A DNA stretch of 64,000 bases, taken from contig NZ_JACHJS010000001.1 of the NCBI RefSeq assembly GCF_014203755.1, forward strand, positions 6,386,001-6,450,000, written 5' to 3'. Positions 28,206 to 37,052 of the stretch are shown here, one piece after another. A program made the translations under genes and the position numbers. The DNA is from Saccharothrix violaceirubra. Lineage in GTDB: Bacteria; Actinomycetota; Actinomycetes; Mycobacteriales; Pseudonocardiaceae. The notes under the pieces were generated by a model. The model searched no databases. It was not told where the DNA came from and saw only the letters and a list, made by a program, of their open reading frames with translations. Numbering within the stretch: position 1 is the stretch's first letter; every line of letters starts with the position of its first letter.

Positions 28206-28709
28206 ATGCACAACCTCCGCAAAGTCTTGGCGGTCCTGTCGGCACTGACCGGCCTGTTCCTGCTGCTGCGTCCGGCACCCCCGACCACCACGGTCCTGCT
28301 GACGACCCGCGACCTGCCGCCCGGCGTCCCCCTGGCCAAGGAGGACGTGCGGACGACGGAGATCCCCGCCACCCTGGCCCCACCGGGCGCCGCGACACCC
28401 ACGTCCGCCGAGGGCAGGACCCTGGGGTCACCCGCCGGCGCGGGCGAGATCCTCACCGACGCGCGCCTGACGACCGCGGATCCGGATACCGCGACCGTGG
28501 CCGTGAAGCCGACGGACCCGGCCGTCCTCACCCTGCTGAAGCCGGGCGGGCGGGTGGATGTGGTCACGGAAACCGGCGTGCTGGCCGAGAACGCGACAGT
28601 GATCGCCGTCCACGACAACACGGTCGTGGTCCTGTCGACGGACGCCACCACAGCGGCCCGCGTGGCCACCGAGTCCCTGACCCATCCGTTGGCGGTCACC
28701 GTCCACTAA
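28206..28709 (+). CDS. SAF-domain (CpaB/FlgA-like) protein
   Basis: 167 residues. A short N-terminal signal/anchor (VLAVLSALTGLFLLL) is followed by a SAF-type domain: LLTTRDLPPGVPLAKEDVRT, TLGSPAGAGEILTDARL, then LLKPGGRVDVVTET. Such proteins occur in actinobacteria near pilus (RcpC/CpaB) or cell-surface genes. No pilus genes are next to it here. ATG 28206. Confidence 0.8.
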   Translation: MHNLRKVLAVLSALTGLFLLLRPAPPTTTVLLTTRDLPPGVPLAKEDVRTTEIPATLAPPGAATPTSAEGRTLGSPAGAGEILTDARLTTADPDTATVAVKPTDPAVLTLLKPGGRVDVVTETGVLAENATVIAVHDNTVVVLSTDATTAARVATESLTHPLAVTVH

Positions 28710-28726
28710 CCACCGGCCTGACCACC

Positions 28727-28761
28727 GGGTCGCCTCCCTGGCCACCTCCAGGAGGCGACCC
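28727..28761 (+). terminator. Hairpin after the SAF-domain gene
   Basis: GGGTCGCCTCC pairs with GGAGGCGACCC around a short loop, 17 bp after the SAF gene stop. No T-run follows, as is usual in high-GC actinobacteria. Confidence 0.7.
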
Positions 28762-28871
28762 ACCTGCCAGGATCAAGCAGGCTGGCGACGCACCACCCTC
28801 GACGCCCCAGCCCCGCCAAACCCGAATGAAAGCCGACCCAATCCCCGCCAAAACCCCAGGTCAACAAGTGT
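28762..28871 (+). promoter_or_regulatory. Probable CRISPR leader
   Basis: A visibly A-rich stretch (for example AACCCGAATGAAAGCC and CCGCCAAAACCCC) directly before the first perfect repeat. The opposite end of the array carries the degenerate repeats, so the leader should be on this side. Confidence 0.5.
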
Positions 28872-29206
28872 GTCTTCCCCGCGCACGCGGGGATGGTCTC
28901 CCACTTGCCTTCCAAGCGGTTTCACACGGAGTGTCTTCCCCGCGCACGCGGGGATGGTCCCTGCTACGCGAGCGTGCGGGACGTCAAGGACGTGTCTTCC
29001 CCGCACACGCGGGGATGGTCCCGCGATCAGGCCAGCGCCGCCGCCGCAGCCGCGGTCTTCCCCGCACACGCGGGGATGGTCCTGGCGGACGCATACCGAC
29101 TCGCCTGCGATAAGGAGTCTTCCCCGCACACGCGGGGGTGGTCCGTTGGCGCGCACCATGCCGTATGCCCTGGTGCGGGCCTTCCCCGCATGCGCGGCGG
29201 AGCCAC
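28872..29206 (+). CRISPR. Short type I-E-like CRISPR array, 5 good repeats plus 1 decayed
   Basis: The 28-nt repeat begins GTCTTCCCCGCGCACGCGGG and ends GATGGTCC. Copies start at 28872, 28933, 28994, 29055 and 29117, with a decayed copy at 29179; the period is 61-62 nt, giving 33-34-nt spacers. Repeats 1-2 have GCGCACGCGG, repeats 3-5 have GCACACGCGG, repeat 5 has an extra G change, and repeat 6 is strongly altered. This marks the right side as the old end. The palindromic core and lengths resemble actinobacterial type I-E. No cas gene occurs in the window. Confidence 0.93.
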
Positions 29207-29532
29207 CTCATGCCGGCATCGGCGACCGATGCAGTCCTCCCCTCGAGAGCGGGTCGGGGCCTCTCCCGGTGGTGGAGGTGGCCGGGTTTCCGCACCCGTC
29301 GGGTTGCCGCCGCGGGTCGTGGCGGTCTTCCTCGCCCAAGAAGGCATGGCGGCGGTTCGAGGAGGGGGCTTCCGGCGAACGAGCGGGTGTCGTTTGTGGA
29401 CATTCCGAGTGGATGGTGGGCTCGCACGGGCACCTTGGCAGTGCGATCTTCGGGGCTGGTCGGAGGGGGTGGCGTGGGGGTCGCTAACCTCCCGCTCGCC
29501 CTCAAGTCGTCCTCCCGAACGGAGAGCAAGTC
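29207..29532. other. Intergenic region between CRISPR array and mscL
   Basis: 326 bp with no supported gene. A weak repeat-like string (GTCCTCCCCTCGAGAGCGGG at 29234) may be a further decayed CRISPR repeat. The promoter of mscL should lie near 29430-29520. Confidence 0.4.
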
Positions 29533-29928
29533 GTGATCAAGGGCTTCAAGGACTTCCTCATGCGCGGCAACGTCATCGACCTGGCCGTGGCCGTGGTCAT
29601 CGGCGCCGCGTTCAACGCGATCGTCACGGCGTTCACGTCGAACCTGATCAACCCGCTCATCGCGCTCTTCGGCGGCAACGACGTCAAGGGCCTCGCCGTC
29701 CAGCTCGGCAGCACGGACAAGACCGTCATCGACTTCGGCGCGATCATCACCGCAGTGATCAACTTCGTGATCGTCGCGGCGGTCGTCTACTTCATCTTCG
29801 TACTGCCCATGAACAAGATCAAGGAGCGGCGCAAGCGCGGCGAGGAGCCCGGTCCCGCCGAGCCGACCGACGTGGAACTGCTCAAGGAGATCCGCGACCT
29901 CCTGGCCGCCCAGCAGCGCCGCGACTGA
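29533..29928 (+). CDS. mscL: Large-conductance mechanosensitive channel
   Basis: 131 residues. The start MIKGFKDFLMRGNVIDLAVA gives the amphipathic N-helix and TM1 (about 14-43), the periplasmic loop is short, and TM2 (about 68-92; IITAVINFVIVAAVVYFIFV) leads to a charged C-terminal helical bundle (LLKEIRDLLAAQ). It opens on membrane tension to release solutes. GTG 29533 with GGAGAG upstream. Confidence 0.95.
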   Translation: MIKGFKDFLMRGNVIDLAVAVVIGAAFNAIVTAFTSNLINPLIALFGGNDVKGLAVQLGSTDKTVIDFGAIITAVINFVIVAAVVYFIFVLPMNKIKERRKRGEEPGPAEPTDVELLKEIRDLLAAQQRRD

Positions 29929-30474
29929 CCATCGGCAGATTCCCACGACCAGGTGAGTATTCCGCCGACCATCGAGGTCTGCCCCGGTTCGTCCCCGGGC
30001 GGATCACCGCACCGACGAGTTCGCACCGGTCGGCGGGTGTGATCCCCGCCGACCGGTTCGGGAGAAGCGGAAGTCGAGGACCCGGGCGGCCAGGTCCAGC
30101 GGTCGGCGACCACGCCGATCCGGATCGGCGCATCGGGCGGGCGGCGTACGTGGGTGACCGGTCGAGCCATCCCCGGTGAAGTCGGGGCGGCATCCGGATT
30201 GCGCGACACGTGACGACGACCGACCAGGTCGTACGACGGGAGGAACCCGGCCGGCACTCGCGGACGGGGGCCGGTGGGGTCGCGAGGTGGTCGGCCGCGT
30301 ACCGCGCCGGACGACAGCCGCCGGGACCGGACCGAAAACGTGCCGCGTTCCGAAACAGCCGTCCGGGACTCGGGTTCCCGAGACGGCACAGCCGGAGGAC
30401 ACAGGTGCCGCTTCCGGTGGCAGACGGTCGGGCCGGACCGGGTCGGGGCTCCGGCCCGGTCCGGGCCTCGGGCT
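29929..30474. other. Intergenic region between mscL and the mogA-linked small gene
   Basis: About 545 bp without a gene I can support; several open frames occur on both strands but with poor codon usage. It contains a strong hairpin at 30025-30057. Confidence 0.45.
30025..30057 (+). terminator. Strong hairpin downstream of mscL
   Basis: ACCGGTCGGCGGG (30025-30037) pairs perfectly with CCCGCCGACCGGT (30045-30057) around a 7-nt loop, 97 bp after the mscL stop. Probable terminator. Confidence 0.6.
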
Positions 30475-30636
30475 TCAGGTGCCGTGGTGCGGGGGGCGGT
30501 TCTCCTCGTACCACTCGTCCGCCCGTGCGGACGGGGGCGGGTCGTCCGACTCGGGCAGGACCTCGCCGAACACCTCGGCCAGGCGGCGGCGTCGGGCCGC
30601 CGCTTCGGCCGTCGGGTCCGGCGGGGGCGTCGTCAC
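30475..30636 (-). CDS. Small conserved protein coupled to mogA
   Basis: The 53-residue product starts MTTPPPDPTAEAAARRRRLA and continues VFGEVLPESDD ... DEWYEENRPPHHG. It is too short for ordinary ORF calling. The GTG at 30636 overlaps the mogA stop by four bases (GTGA), implying coupled translation. Similar short proteins with a DEWxxxxRPPH ending occur next to mogA in actinobacteria. Function unknown. Confidence 0.75.
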   Translation of the reverse strand: MTTPPPDPTAEAAARRRRLAEVFGEVLPESDDPPPSARADEWYEENRPPHHGT

Positions 30637-31133
30637 GCCTCGTCCAAGCCCGAGAGTTGCTCGATCACGTAAGGCACCAGCGCCGTCAAGGTGGCCATGC
30701 CGTCGCGGACCGCCGATCGTGAACCCGCCAGGTTCACCACCAGGGTGCTGCCCGACACGCCGACCAGGCCGCGCGAGATGCCCGCGTCGACCGCACCCGC
30801 CGCCAGACCCGACGCGCGCAATGCCTCCGCGATGCCGGCGATCGGCCGGTCGAGGACGCCCTGCGTGGCGTCCGGCGTGACGTCGCGGGGCGACACGCCG
30901 GTGCCGCCCACCGTCACCACGAGGTCGACACCGCCGATGACCGCCGTGTTGAGCGCGGCCCGGATGCCGACGACCTCGCCTTCGACGGCGACCGTGCCGT
31001 CGACGATGAAACCCGCCTCCTCAAGCAACTCGGTGACCAGCGGTCCCGTGCTGTCGTCGTGCTCACCGTGCGCCACCCGGTCGTCCACGATCACGACAAG
31101 GGCGCGTCCCAGGCGCTGCGCGCTGCGTTCCAT
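30633..31133 (-). CDS. mogA: MogA/MoaB-type molybdopterin adenylyltransferase
   Basis: 166 residues. ALVVIVDDRVAHGEHDDSTGPLVTELL, then GGVDLVVTVGGTGVSPRDVTPDA in outline, and GSTLVVNLAGSRSAVRDGM: the MPT-binding SxxGTG-type motifs of MoaB/MogA. It corresponds in position to moaB2 of mycobacteria. It acts in molybdenum cofactor synthesis. ATG 31133 was chosen over the longer frame. Confidence 0.9.
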   Translation of the reverse strand: MERSAQRLGRALVVIVDDRVAHGEHDDSTGPLVTELLEEAGFIVDGTVAVEGEVVGIRAALNTAVIGGVDLVVTVGGTGVSPRDVTPDATQGVLDRPIAGIAEALRASGLAAGAVDAGISRGLVGVSGSTLVVNLAGSRSAVRDGMATLTALVPYVIEQLSGLDEA

Positions 31134-31212
31134 GCTGGTCACCGTAGCCAATCGGCGGTCGGAAGGTTTCGTCGGAACCGGGACGTGTCGACGCACCCGG
31201 CGGGACATGCGA

Positions 31213-31256
31213 GATCGCACACCGGGCGGTGAGGGGTGGCCGCCCGGTGTGCGATC
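31213..31256 (-). terminator. Perfect hairpin downstream of htrA
   Basis: GATCGCACACCGGGCGG (31213-31229) pairs perfectly with CCGCCCGGTGTGCGATC (31240-31256), a 17-bp stem with a 10-nt loop between the htrA stop and mogA start. Probable terminator of the mprAB-htrA transcript. Confidence 0.8.
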
Positions 31257-31300
31257 GCGGTACCGACCCGGGGCACGTCGGGCCGGGGTCTGCGGTGGGG

Positions 31301-33196
31301 TCAGCGGGTCTCGACAGGCTGGCTGCCGAGGGTGACCTCCACGGTCTTGTCGCCGATCGTGAGCTTGACCTTGTCGCCCGGTGCCCGGGACCGCACGGCG
31401 GCCACGAGCGCGTCGGACGTGTCGATCGGGCGGTCGCCGAACTTGGTGATCACGTCGCCCGCCTTGACGCCCGCCTGCTCGGCCGCGCCGCCGCCCGAGA
31501 CCTCGCGGACCTGCGCGCCGCCCTCCTGGACGTCGGTGACCTGCACGCCGAGCACGGTCTGGGTGGCCTTGCCGGTCTCGCTGAGTTCCTTGGCCGTGCG
31601 CCGGGCCTGGTCGATCGGGATGGCGAAGCCGATGCCGACCGAGCCGCCCTGCGACGTCTGGCTGGAGTTGGGGCTGTAGATCGCGGAGTTGATGCCGATC
31701 ACGCGGCCGTTCATGTCGACCAGCGGCCCGCCGGAGTTGCCGGGGTTGATCGCGGCGTCGGTCTGCACGGCGTTGAGCACGGTGGCCTGGCTGCCCTGCT
31801 CGCCGCCCGCGCGCACCGGCCGGTCGAGCGAGCTGACGATGCCGGACGTGACCGTGCCGGCCAGGTCGAACGGCGAACCGACGGCCACCACCTGCTGACC
31901 GACCTTCAGGTCGCCGGACGAGCCGAGTTCGGCGGTCGGCAGCCCGGACACGCCCTGGACCTTGATCACGGCCAGGTCGGACGACGGGTCACGACCCACG
32001 ATGCGGGCGTCGGCGATCTTGCCGTCCTGGAACTGCACCTTGATCGCGCCGCCGCTCGCGGCCGACTCGACGACGTGGTTGTTGGTCAGCACGAGCCCGT
32101 CGGAGCTGATCACGAAGCCGGACCCGGTGCCGCCGCTGAGCTGCACCTGGACCACGGTCGGCAGTACCTTCCGCGCGACCGACTCGATGGTCCCCTCGGC
32201 CGTGTTGCCGGACTGCCGCACGGGCGGCGCCGCGTCGAGCGCGTTGCTCACCGCGGACGTCCGGTCGTTCGCGGCCTGGTACCCGACGTAGCCGCCGATG
32301 CCGCCGGCCAGCCCGCCGACCACGAGGACGAGCGCCGCGACCCCCGCCGCGACCCGCCCCCGGCTCCTGGGCGCCCGCGGCACGGGAGCCCCGAAGGACT
32401 GGGGCTGACCCGGAACACCCTGGTAGGGGTGCCGCGGAAAGCCCTGCTGCGCCCAGGCTCCCGAGTCGGTGGAGGGACGTTCCCAAGGACTCGCCGCGGC
32501 GCCGTGCGGTGCGGCTTGGCCGTAGGTGCCGAACGCCGTCGTGGCGGCCTGGCCATCGGCGTTCCCGTACGGACCGCCCGCGGCTCCCTGGTCACCACCG
32601 GGCCCGGACGGGTGGCCCGTGCCGACCGAAGGACCCCGGTCGACGCCACCCGCCGACGAGCCGCTCGCGAACGAGCCGCCGGAGGGGTGGCCCACACCGG
32701 GCGAAGCGCCCTCGGCCTCGGGAGAACCGCCGGACGAGGAGCCCTCGCCGCCGAACGCGTCGGCGGCCGGGTGGCCCGTCGCGGAACCCCCGCCGACGGT
32801 GGAACCGGTCGAAGCGCCGGGCAGACCGTGCGTCGCGGTCGGGCCCGATTCCACCTCCTGGGTGGAGAAGTCCGCCGGCCGCGTGGAACCGGGCGCTGCC
32901 ACGCCCGACCCCGACGCGGCTGGAGATCGTCCGGAGGACGAGTTTTCGGCCGGTCGCGCGGGGGCACCCTGCCAGGCTCCCGGCGCGGCCGACCGGTCCG
33001 GTCCGGCGGCGTCGCCCTGCACGACGTCCCGCGAACCGGGGTCGCGGGGGACGGTCGCCCCCGCGGCCGGTGCGACGCCGCCCTGCACGGCGTCGGCACC
33101 GGAGTTCCTGTCCGTCCACTCGGGACGGTCACGACCGGGGTCCGAGCCGTCCGACGACGGGTTCGACTCCGGCCGCTGAGGCTCGTTCTCGGTCAT
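31301..33196 (-). CDS. HtrA/PepD-like membrane-anchored serine protease with long disordered N-terminus
   Basis: 631 residues. Residues 1-285 are low-complexity (Gly/Ser/Pro/Ala) and cytoplasmic, followed by one membrane helix (VAAGVAALVLVVGGLAGGI). The trypsin-like domain has the triad in LTNNHVVES (His), SSDLAVIKV (Asp) and NPGNSGGPLV (Ser), and a C-terminal PDZ domain (VLGVQVTDVQEGG, AGVKAGDVITKFGD). It degrades misfolded extracytoplasmic proteins. In mycobacteria pepD lies next to mprAB and is MprA-controlled; here galT lies between them. Confidence 0.93.
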   Translation of the reverse strand: MTENEPQRPESNPSSDGSDPGRDRPEWTDRNSGADAVQGGVAPAAGATVPRDPGSRDVVQGDAAGPDRSAAPGAWQGAPARPAENSSSGRSPAASGSGVAAPGSTRPADFSTQEVESGPTATHGLPGASTGSTVGGGSATGHPAADAFGGEGSSSGGSPEAEGASPGVGHPSGGSFASGSSAGGVDRGPSVGTGHPSGPGGDQGAAGGPYGNADGQAATTAFGTYGQAAPHGAAASPWERPSTDSGAWAQQGFPRHPYQGVPGQPQSFGAPVPRAPRSRGRVAAGVAALVLVVGGLAGGIGGYVGYQAANDRTSAVSNALDAAPPVRQSGNTAEGTIESVARKVLPTVVQVQLSGGTGSGFVISSDGLVLTNNHVVESAASGGAIKVQFQDGKIADARIVGRDPSSDLAVIKVQGVSGLPTAELGSSGDLKVGQQVVAVGSPFDLAGTVTSGIVSSLDRPVRAGGEQGSQATVLNAVQTDAAINPGNSGGPLVDMNGRVIGINSAIYSPNSSQTSQGGSVGIGFAIPIDQARRTAKELSETGKATQTVLGVQVTDVQEGGAQVREVSGGGAAEQAGVKAGDVITKFGDRPIDTSDALVAAVRSRAPGDKVKLTIGDKTVEVTLGSQPVETR

Positions 33197-33218
33197 GTCC
33201 ACCACTCTGGGGTGCGCG

Positions 33219-33226
33219 CCTGAGAG
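33219..33226 (-). promoter_or_regulatory. MprA-box-like half site upstream of htrA
   Basis: The 8-mer CTCTCAGG (read on the minus strand) is 23 bp upstream of the htrA start. The same 8-mer occurs twice before mprA. It fits the known dependence of pepD on MprA, but the second repeat at 11-bp spacing is poorly conserved here. Confidence 0.5.
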
Positions 33227-33248
33227 GAGCCTTAAACGAAACTGGGCA

Positions 33249-34307
33249 TCAGTTGTGAACCTCGCGGAGTCTGCGGGCGACGTCCTCCGGCGTGGCGTCG
33301 TTGATCCACACGCCCATGCCCGACTCGGACCCGGCCAGGTACTTGAGCTTGTCCGCCGCACGCCGCACGGAGAACACCTCCAGGAACAGCCACAACGCGT
33401 CATGCCCCACTCGGACGGGTGCCTGGTGCCACGCCGCGATGTAAGGCAAAGGCTTGTCGTACAAGGCGTCCAGCCGCCGCAGCACCGCCGGGTACAGCTC
33501 GGCGAAGTCCGCCCGTTCCTCGGCGCTCAAAGCGGGCAGATCGGGCACGTGCCGACGTGGCACGACGTGCACCTCGACCGGCCACCGCGCCGCGACCGGC
33601 ACGAACGCCGTCCAGTACGGGCTTTCCGCGATCACCCGGGGTCCATTCCGTTCCACCGCAAGGACATCGCCCATCAGGGGACGTCCGGTCGACGCCAGGT
33701 GGTCCTCGGCGACGGACAGCATCTGTTCCGTCCGGGGAGTCACGAACGGGTAGGCGTAGATCTGCCCGTGCGGGTGGGAGAGCGTCACGCCGATCTCCGC
33801 GCCCCGGTTCTCGAACGGGAAAACCTGGGCCACGTCGGGCAACGCGCCCAACGCCGACGTCCGGTCCGCCCACGCCTCCATCACGGTCCGCACCCGCACC
33901 GGACCCAACCGGGCGAAAGATCCGTCGTGCTCCGGCGTGAAGCACACGACCTCGCACCGGCCGCGTCCTGGCGCGCGTGACGGCGAAACCTCGCCGGGCA
34001 CGTCCGGGGCGAACGTCGGAAACCGGTTCTCGAACACGACCACGTCGTAGGACGTCGGCACCTCGGTCGCGGAACCCGGCCGTGAAGGGCACAGCGGGCA
34101 CAGGTCGGCGGGCGGCCGGTAGGTCCGCGCCTGCCGGTGCGCCGCGATCGCCACCCACTGCCCGGTCAACGGGTCGCGGCGGATCTCCGATTCCACCCGC
34201 ACGGGTGGCAGTTCCCGCAGATCCGGCGCCGGGGGCACAGGCGTGGACCCGACGTCGAAGTAGTGGAAGATCTCCCGCCCGTCGGCGAGCGTCCCACGCC
34301 GCACCAT
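33249..34307 (-). CDS. galT: Galactose-1-phosphate uridylyltransferase
   Basis: 352 residues. MVRRGTLADGREIFHYFD, the zinc-site-like CPLCPSRPG at about 85, VVVFENRFPTF, and the catalytic SHPHGQIYAYPF (His-Pro-His) at about 180. Leloir pathway enzyme converting Gal-1-P and UDP-Glc. It starts two bases after the mprB stop, so it is probably co-transcribed with the two-component system. The promoter linkage to envelope stress is inferred. Confidence 0.93.
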   Translation of the reverse strand: MVRRGTLADGREIFHYFDVGSTPVPPAPDLRELPPVRVESEIRRDPLTGQWVAIAAHRQARTYRPPADLCPLCPSRPGSATEVPTSYDVVVFENRFPTFAPDVPGEVSPSRAPGRGRCEVVCFTPEHDGSFARLGPVRVRTVMEAWADRTSALGALPDVAQVFPFENRGAEIGVTLSHPHGQIYAYPFVTPRTEQMLSVAEDHLASTGRPLMGDVLAVERNGPRVIAESPYWTAFVPVAARWPVEVHVVPRRHVPDLPALSAEERADFAELYPAVLRRLDALYDKPLPYIAAWHQAPVRVGHDALWLFLEVFSVRRAADKLKYLAGSESGMGVWINDATPEDVARRLREVHN

Positions 34308-34309
34308 GA

Positions 34310-35689
34310 TCAGGGATGCCCCGGCAGCCGCAGCGTGAACAACGCACCGCCCTCGGGCGCCCGGCCCACGTACGCCACGCCCCCGTGCCGGTCGGCCGCC
34401 TGCTGCACGATCGCGAGCCCCAACCCCGAGCCCGGCAGCGTCCTGGCCTCGGACGACCGGTAGAAGCGCTCGAACACGTGCGGCAGGTCGCCGTCCGCGA
34501 TGCCCGGCCCCGAGTCGGCCACCTCCAGCACCGCGCTGCCGTCGCCCAACGGCCGCAGCTCGACCCGCACCACGCCGCCCTCCGGGCTGAACTTGACCGC
34601 GTTGTCGAGCAGGTTGAGCACCGCGCGCTCCAACGCGCTGGAATCGCCCAGCAGCGACCACGGCAGCAGGTTCACGCGGAACGTCACGTCGACCACGGCC
34701 CGCCGCCGCGCCCGGTCCAACGCCCGTTCCACGACCTCGACCAGGTCGACCGGTTCGTGTACGACCTGGGGCGCGTCCTCGCGGGCGAGTTCGACCAGGT
34801 CGCCGATCAGCGTGGTCAGCTCGTCGAGCTGTGCCCGCACGTCGGCGTTGATCTCGGCCTTGTCCTCGTCGGACAGCGTCGGCGAGCCCGGCTGCTCGGA
34901 GGCCAGCAGCAGTTCCAGGTTGGTGCGCATGGACGTCAACGGCGTGCGCAGCTCGTGCCCGGCGTCGGCGACCAGCCGCCGCTGCCGCTCCTGCGACTCG
35001 GCGACCGCGCCCAGCATCGCGTTGAACCGCGCGGTCAGCCGGGCCAGCTCGTCGTCACCCGTCACCGGGATCGGCCGCAGGTCGCCGGTCAGCGCGACCC
35101 GTTCGGTCGCGTCGGTCAACCGCTGCACGGGACGCAGGCCGGTGCGCGCCACGGCCGTGCCCGCCGCCGCGGCGACCAGCACGCCCAGGCCGCTGATCAC
35201 GAACAGCACGACGGACAACTTGCCCAGCGTGGTGTTCATCGGCTTCATGGACTGGGCCATGACCATGGCCTGCCCGTCGCCGTAAGGCACGGAGAGCACG
35301 CGTGAATCCGTGCGCGTGTCCGTCCAGATGTTCTCCAGCTCCTCGCCGCGCGCCACGGCCAGGTCCGACTCGCTGGTCGGCGGGCGGACGGTGTCCGCCG
35401 GGAACGAGATCTTGCCGCTGACGTCGAGCACGCCGATGCGGATGTCGCCGGCCGCGAGGAACGCGCCGGGGATCTCGTCCAGGTCGTAGTTGACCTTGGG
35501 TGCGGTCACCGCCGCCTGCGCGCGTTGGCGCAGGTTCTCGTCGAACTGGTCGCGGACGTTCTGGCTCACGGTCATGTAGGCGCCCAGCGACACCACGGCC
35601 ACGGCGCCGGCCACGCAGAACGCGGCCAGCAGCGTCACGCGGGCACGCAGCGAGACCCGTTGCAACCGGCTCGGCGCCGGTTCGATCAC
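34310..35689 (-). CDS. mprB: MprB-like sensor histidine kinase
   Basis: 459 residues. TM1 ([20 protein letters not shown]), a periplasmic domain (about 45-150), TM2 ([20 protein letters not shown]), HAMP ([17 protein letters not shown]), H-box [19 protein letters not shown]-box [15 protein letters not shown]-boxes ADSGPGI and [20 protein letters not shown] 35689 overlaps the mprA stop (GTGA). The M. tuberculosis MprAB pair responds to envelope stress; position beside htrA supports the name. Confidence 0.88.
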   Translation of the reverse strand: MIEPAPSRLQRVSLRARVTLLAAFCVAGAVAVVSLGAYMTVSQNVRDQFDENLRQRAQAAVTAPKVNYDLDEIPGAFLAAGDIRIGVLDVSGKISFPADTVRPPTSESDLAVARGEELENIWTDTRTDSRVLSVPYGDGQAMVMAQSMKPMNTTLGKLSVVLFVISGLGVLVAAAAGTAVARTGLRPVQRLTDATERVALTGDLRPIPVTGDDELARLTARFNAMLGAVAESQERQRRLVADAGHELRTPLTSMRTNLELLLASEQPGSPTLSDEDKAEINADVRAQLDELTTLIGDLVELAREDAPQVVHEPVDLVEVVERALDRARRRAVVDVTFRVNLLPWSLLGDSSALERAVLNLLDNAVKFSPEGGVVRVELRPLGDGSAVLEVADSGPGIADGDLPHVFERFYRSSEARTLPGSGLGLAIVQQAADRHGGVAYVGRAPEGGALFTLRLPGHP

Positions 35690-36381
35690 GGAGGGGTCTC
35701 CCGCAGCACGTAGCCCACGCCGCGGACCGTGTGCAGCAGCCGGGGTTCGCCCTCGGCCTCGGTCTTGCGGCGCAAGTAGCCGACGTACACCTCCAGCGCG
35801 TTGCCCGAGGTCGGGAAGTCGTACCCCCACACGTCCTCCAGGATGCGACTGCGGGTCAGCACCTGCTTGGGGTGGCCCAGGAAGAGTTCGAGCAGCGCGA
35901 ACTCGGTGCGCGTCAGGCTGATCGGCCGCTCCCCGCGGCGCACGTCGCGCGTGCCCGGGTCGAGTTCGAGGTCGGCGAACCGCAGCACCGAGCGCTTCCG
36001 CTCGTCGTCCTGGTCGTCCGGGCCGGCCCGGCGCAGCAGCGCGCGCAGCCGGGCGAGGAGTTCCTCCAACGCGAACGGCTTGGGCAGGTAGTCGTCGGCG
36101 CCGGCGTCGAGCCCGGACACCCGGTCGCTGACCGCGTCCCGCGCGGTGAGCACCAGGATGGGCAGGTCGTCGCCGGTGCTGCGCAGCCGGCGGCACACTT
36201 CGAGGCCGTCGAGCCGCGGCATCATCACGTCCAGCACCATCGCGTCGGGTCGCTGGTCGACGACCGATTCGAGGGCTTGGAGGCCGTCGCCGGCCAGGTC
36301 GACCTGGTAGCCGTTGAACTGGAGTGAGCGACGAAGCGACTCACGCACGGCCCGGTCGTCGTCGACAACGAGGATGCGCAT
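35686..36381 (-). CDS. mprA: MprA-like response regulator
   Basis: 231 residues. Receiver with [16 protein letters not shown], phospho-acceptor Asp51 ([11 protein letters not shown]), [20 protein letters not shown], then a PhoB-type winged helix ([27 protein letters not shown]). Tandem CTCTCAGG repeats upstream suggest autoregulation. It is first in an mprA-mprB-galT-(htrA) gene row. Confidence 0.9.
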   Translation of the reverse strand: MRILVVDDDRAVRESLRRSLQFNGYQVDLAGDGLQALESVVDQRPDAMVLDVMMPRLDGLEVCRRLRSTGDDLPILVLTARDAVSDRVSGLDAGADDYLPKPFALEELLARLRALLRRAGPDDQDDERKRSVLRFADLELDPGTRDVRRGERPISLTRTEFALLELFLGHPKQVLTRSRILEDVWGYDFPTSGNALEVYVGYLRRKTEAEGEPRLLHTVRGVGYVLRETPP

Positions 36382-36401
36382 TGCCTCAGTGTTGTCCGCC
36401 G

Positions 36402-36420
36402 GCCTGAGAGGCGCCTGAGA
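36402..36420 (-). promoter_or_regulatory. Tandem MprA-box-like repeats upstream of mprA
   Basis: CTCTCAGGCGCCTCTCAGG on the minus strand: two perfect CTCTCAGG copies 11 bp apart, one helical turn. They lie 20-40 bp upstream of the mprA start. MprA boxes are known to be 8-bp direct repeats, so this is a likely autoregulatory site. Confidence 0.65.
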
Positions 36421-36432
36421 GGCAGGTGTGAG

Positions 36433-37041
36433 CTATCCGTCAAGTTTCGGTGCGGTCGGCGCGTTCCACCGCCGCCACAGCGCGAGCAGCCGGACGCCGG
36501 CGATCAACGCCGACGCCAGGATCGACACCGGCCCGGCGGGCAGGCCGGCGACGTGGCCGAGCACGACGACCAGCGCGCCGCCCAACGCCGCCACCGCGTA
36601 GATCTCCTGCCGCAGGACGAGCGGGATCTCCCGGAGCAGCACGTCCCGCAGCACGCCGCCGCCGATGCCCGTGACCACGCCGATCAGGCACGCGGTGTAC
36701 TCGGGCGTGCCCAGGAGCAGGGCCGTGGTCGTGCCGGCCGTGACGAACAGGCCCAGGCCGATGGCGTCGAGCAGCAGCACCGACCGCCGCAGCTTGGCCA
36801 CGGTCGGGTGATACCAGAACACCACCAGCCCGGTGCCGCCCGCCACGGCCAGGTACGGCCAGGTGACCAGCGCGGTCGGCGGGTGCACGCCCAGCAGCAC
36901 GTCCCTGGTCAGACCGCCGCCCAACGCCGTGGTCAGGGCCAGCACGATCACGCCGAACACGTCCAGCCGCGCCCGCACGGCCGCGAGCGCGCCGGACGCG
37001 GCGAACACGGCGATGCCGATCAGTTCCAGGGCGGTGAGCAC
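36433..37041 (-). CDS. TRIC (UPF0126) cation channel family protein
   Basis: 202 residues, about seven hydrophobic helices. The paired repeats are ALELIGIAVFAASGALAAVR with GGGLTRDVLLGVHPP, and AIGLGLFVTAGTT with GIGGGVLRDVLLREIP. The GGGxxRDxLL motif twice is the TRIC/YadS signature; prokaryotic TRIC proteins conduct K+. GTG 37041 lies 11 bases after the previous stop, suggesting co-transcription with the Eis-like gene. Confidence 0.9.
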   Translation of the reverse strand: MLTALELIGIAVFAASGALAAVRARLDVFGVIVLALTTALGGGLTRDVLLGVHPPTALVTWPYLAVAGGTGLVVFWYHPTVAKLRRSVLLLDAIGLGLFVTAGTTTALLLGTPEYTACLIGVVTGIGGGVLRDVLLREIPLVLRQEIYAVAALGGALVVVLGHVAGLPAGPVSILASALIAGVRLLALWRRWNAPTAPKLDG

Positions 37042-37052
37042 GGCTGCCGAGG

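Noticed and set aside
29234..29262. A seventh CRISPR repeat (GTCCTCCCCTCGAGAGCGGG)
   Set aside because: Spacing from the previous copy is about 55 nt instead of 61-62 and many positions differ; chance or strong decay cannot be separated.
29882..30514. Long minus-strand frame between mscL and the small mogA-linked gene
   Set aside because: Poor codon bias, overlap with mscL, no domain, and a strong hairpin inside.
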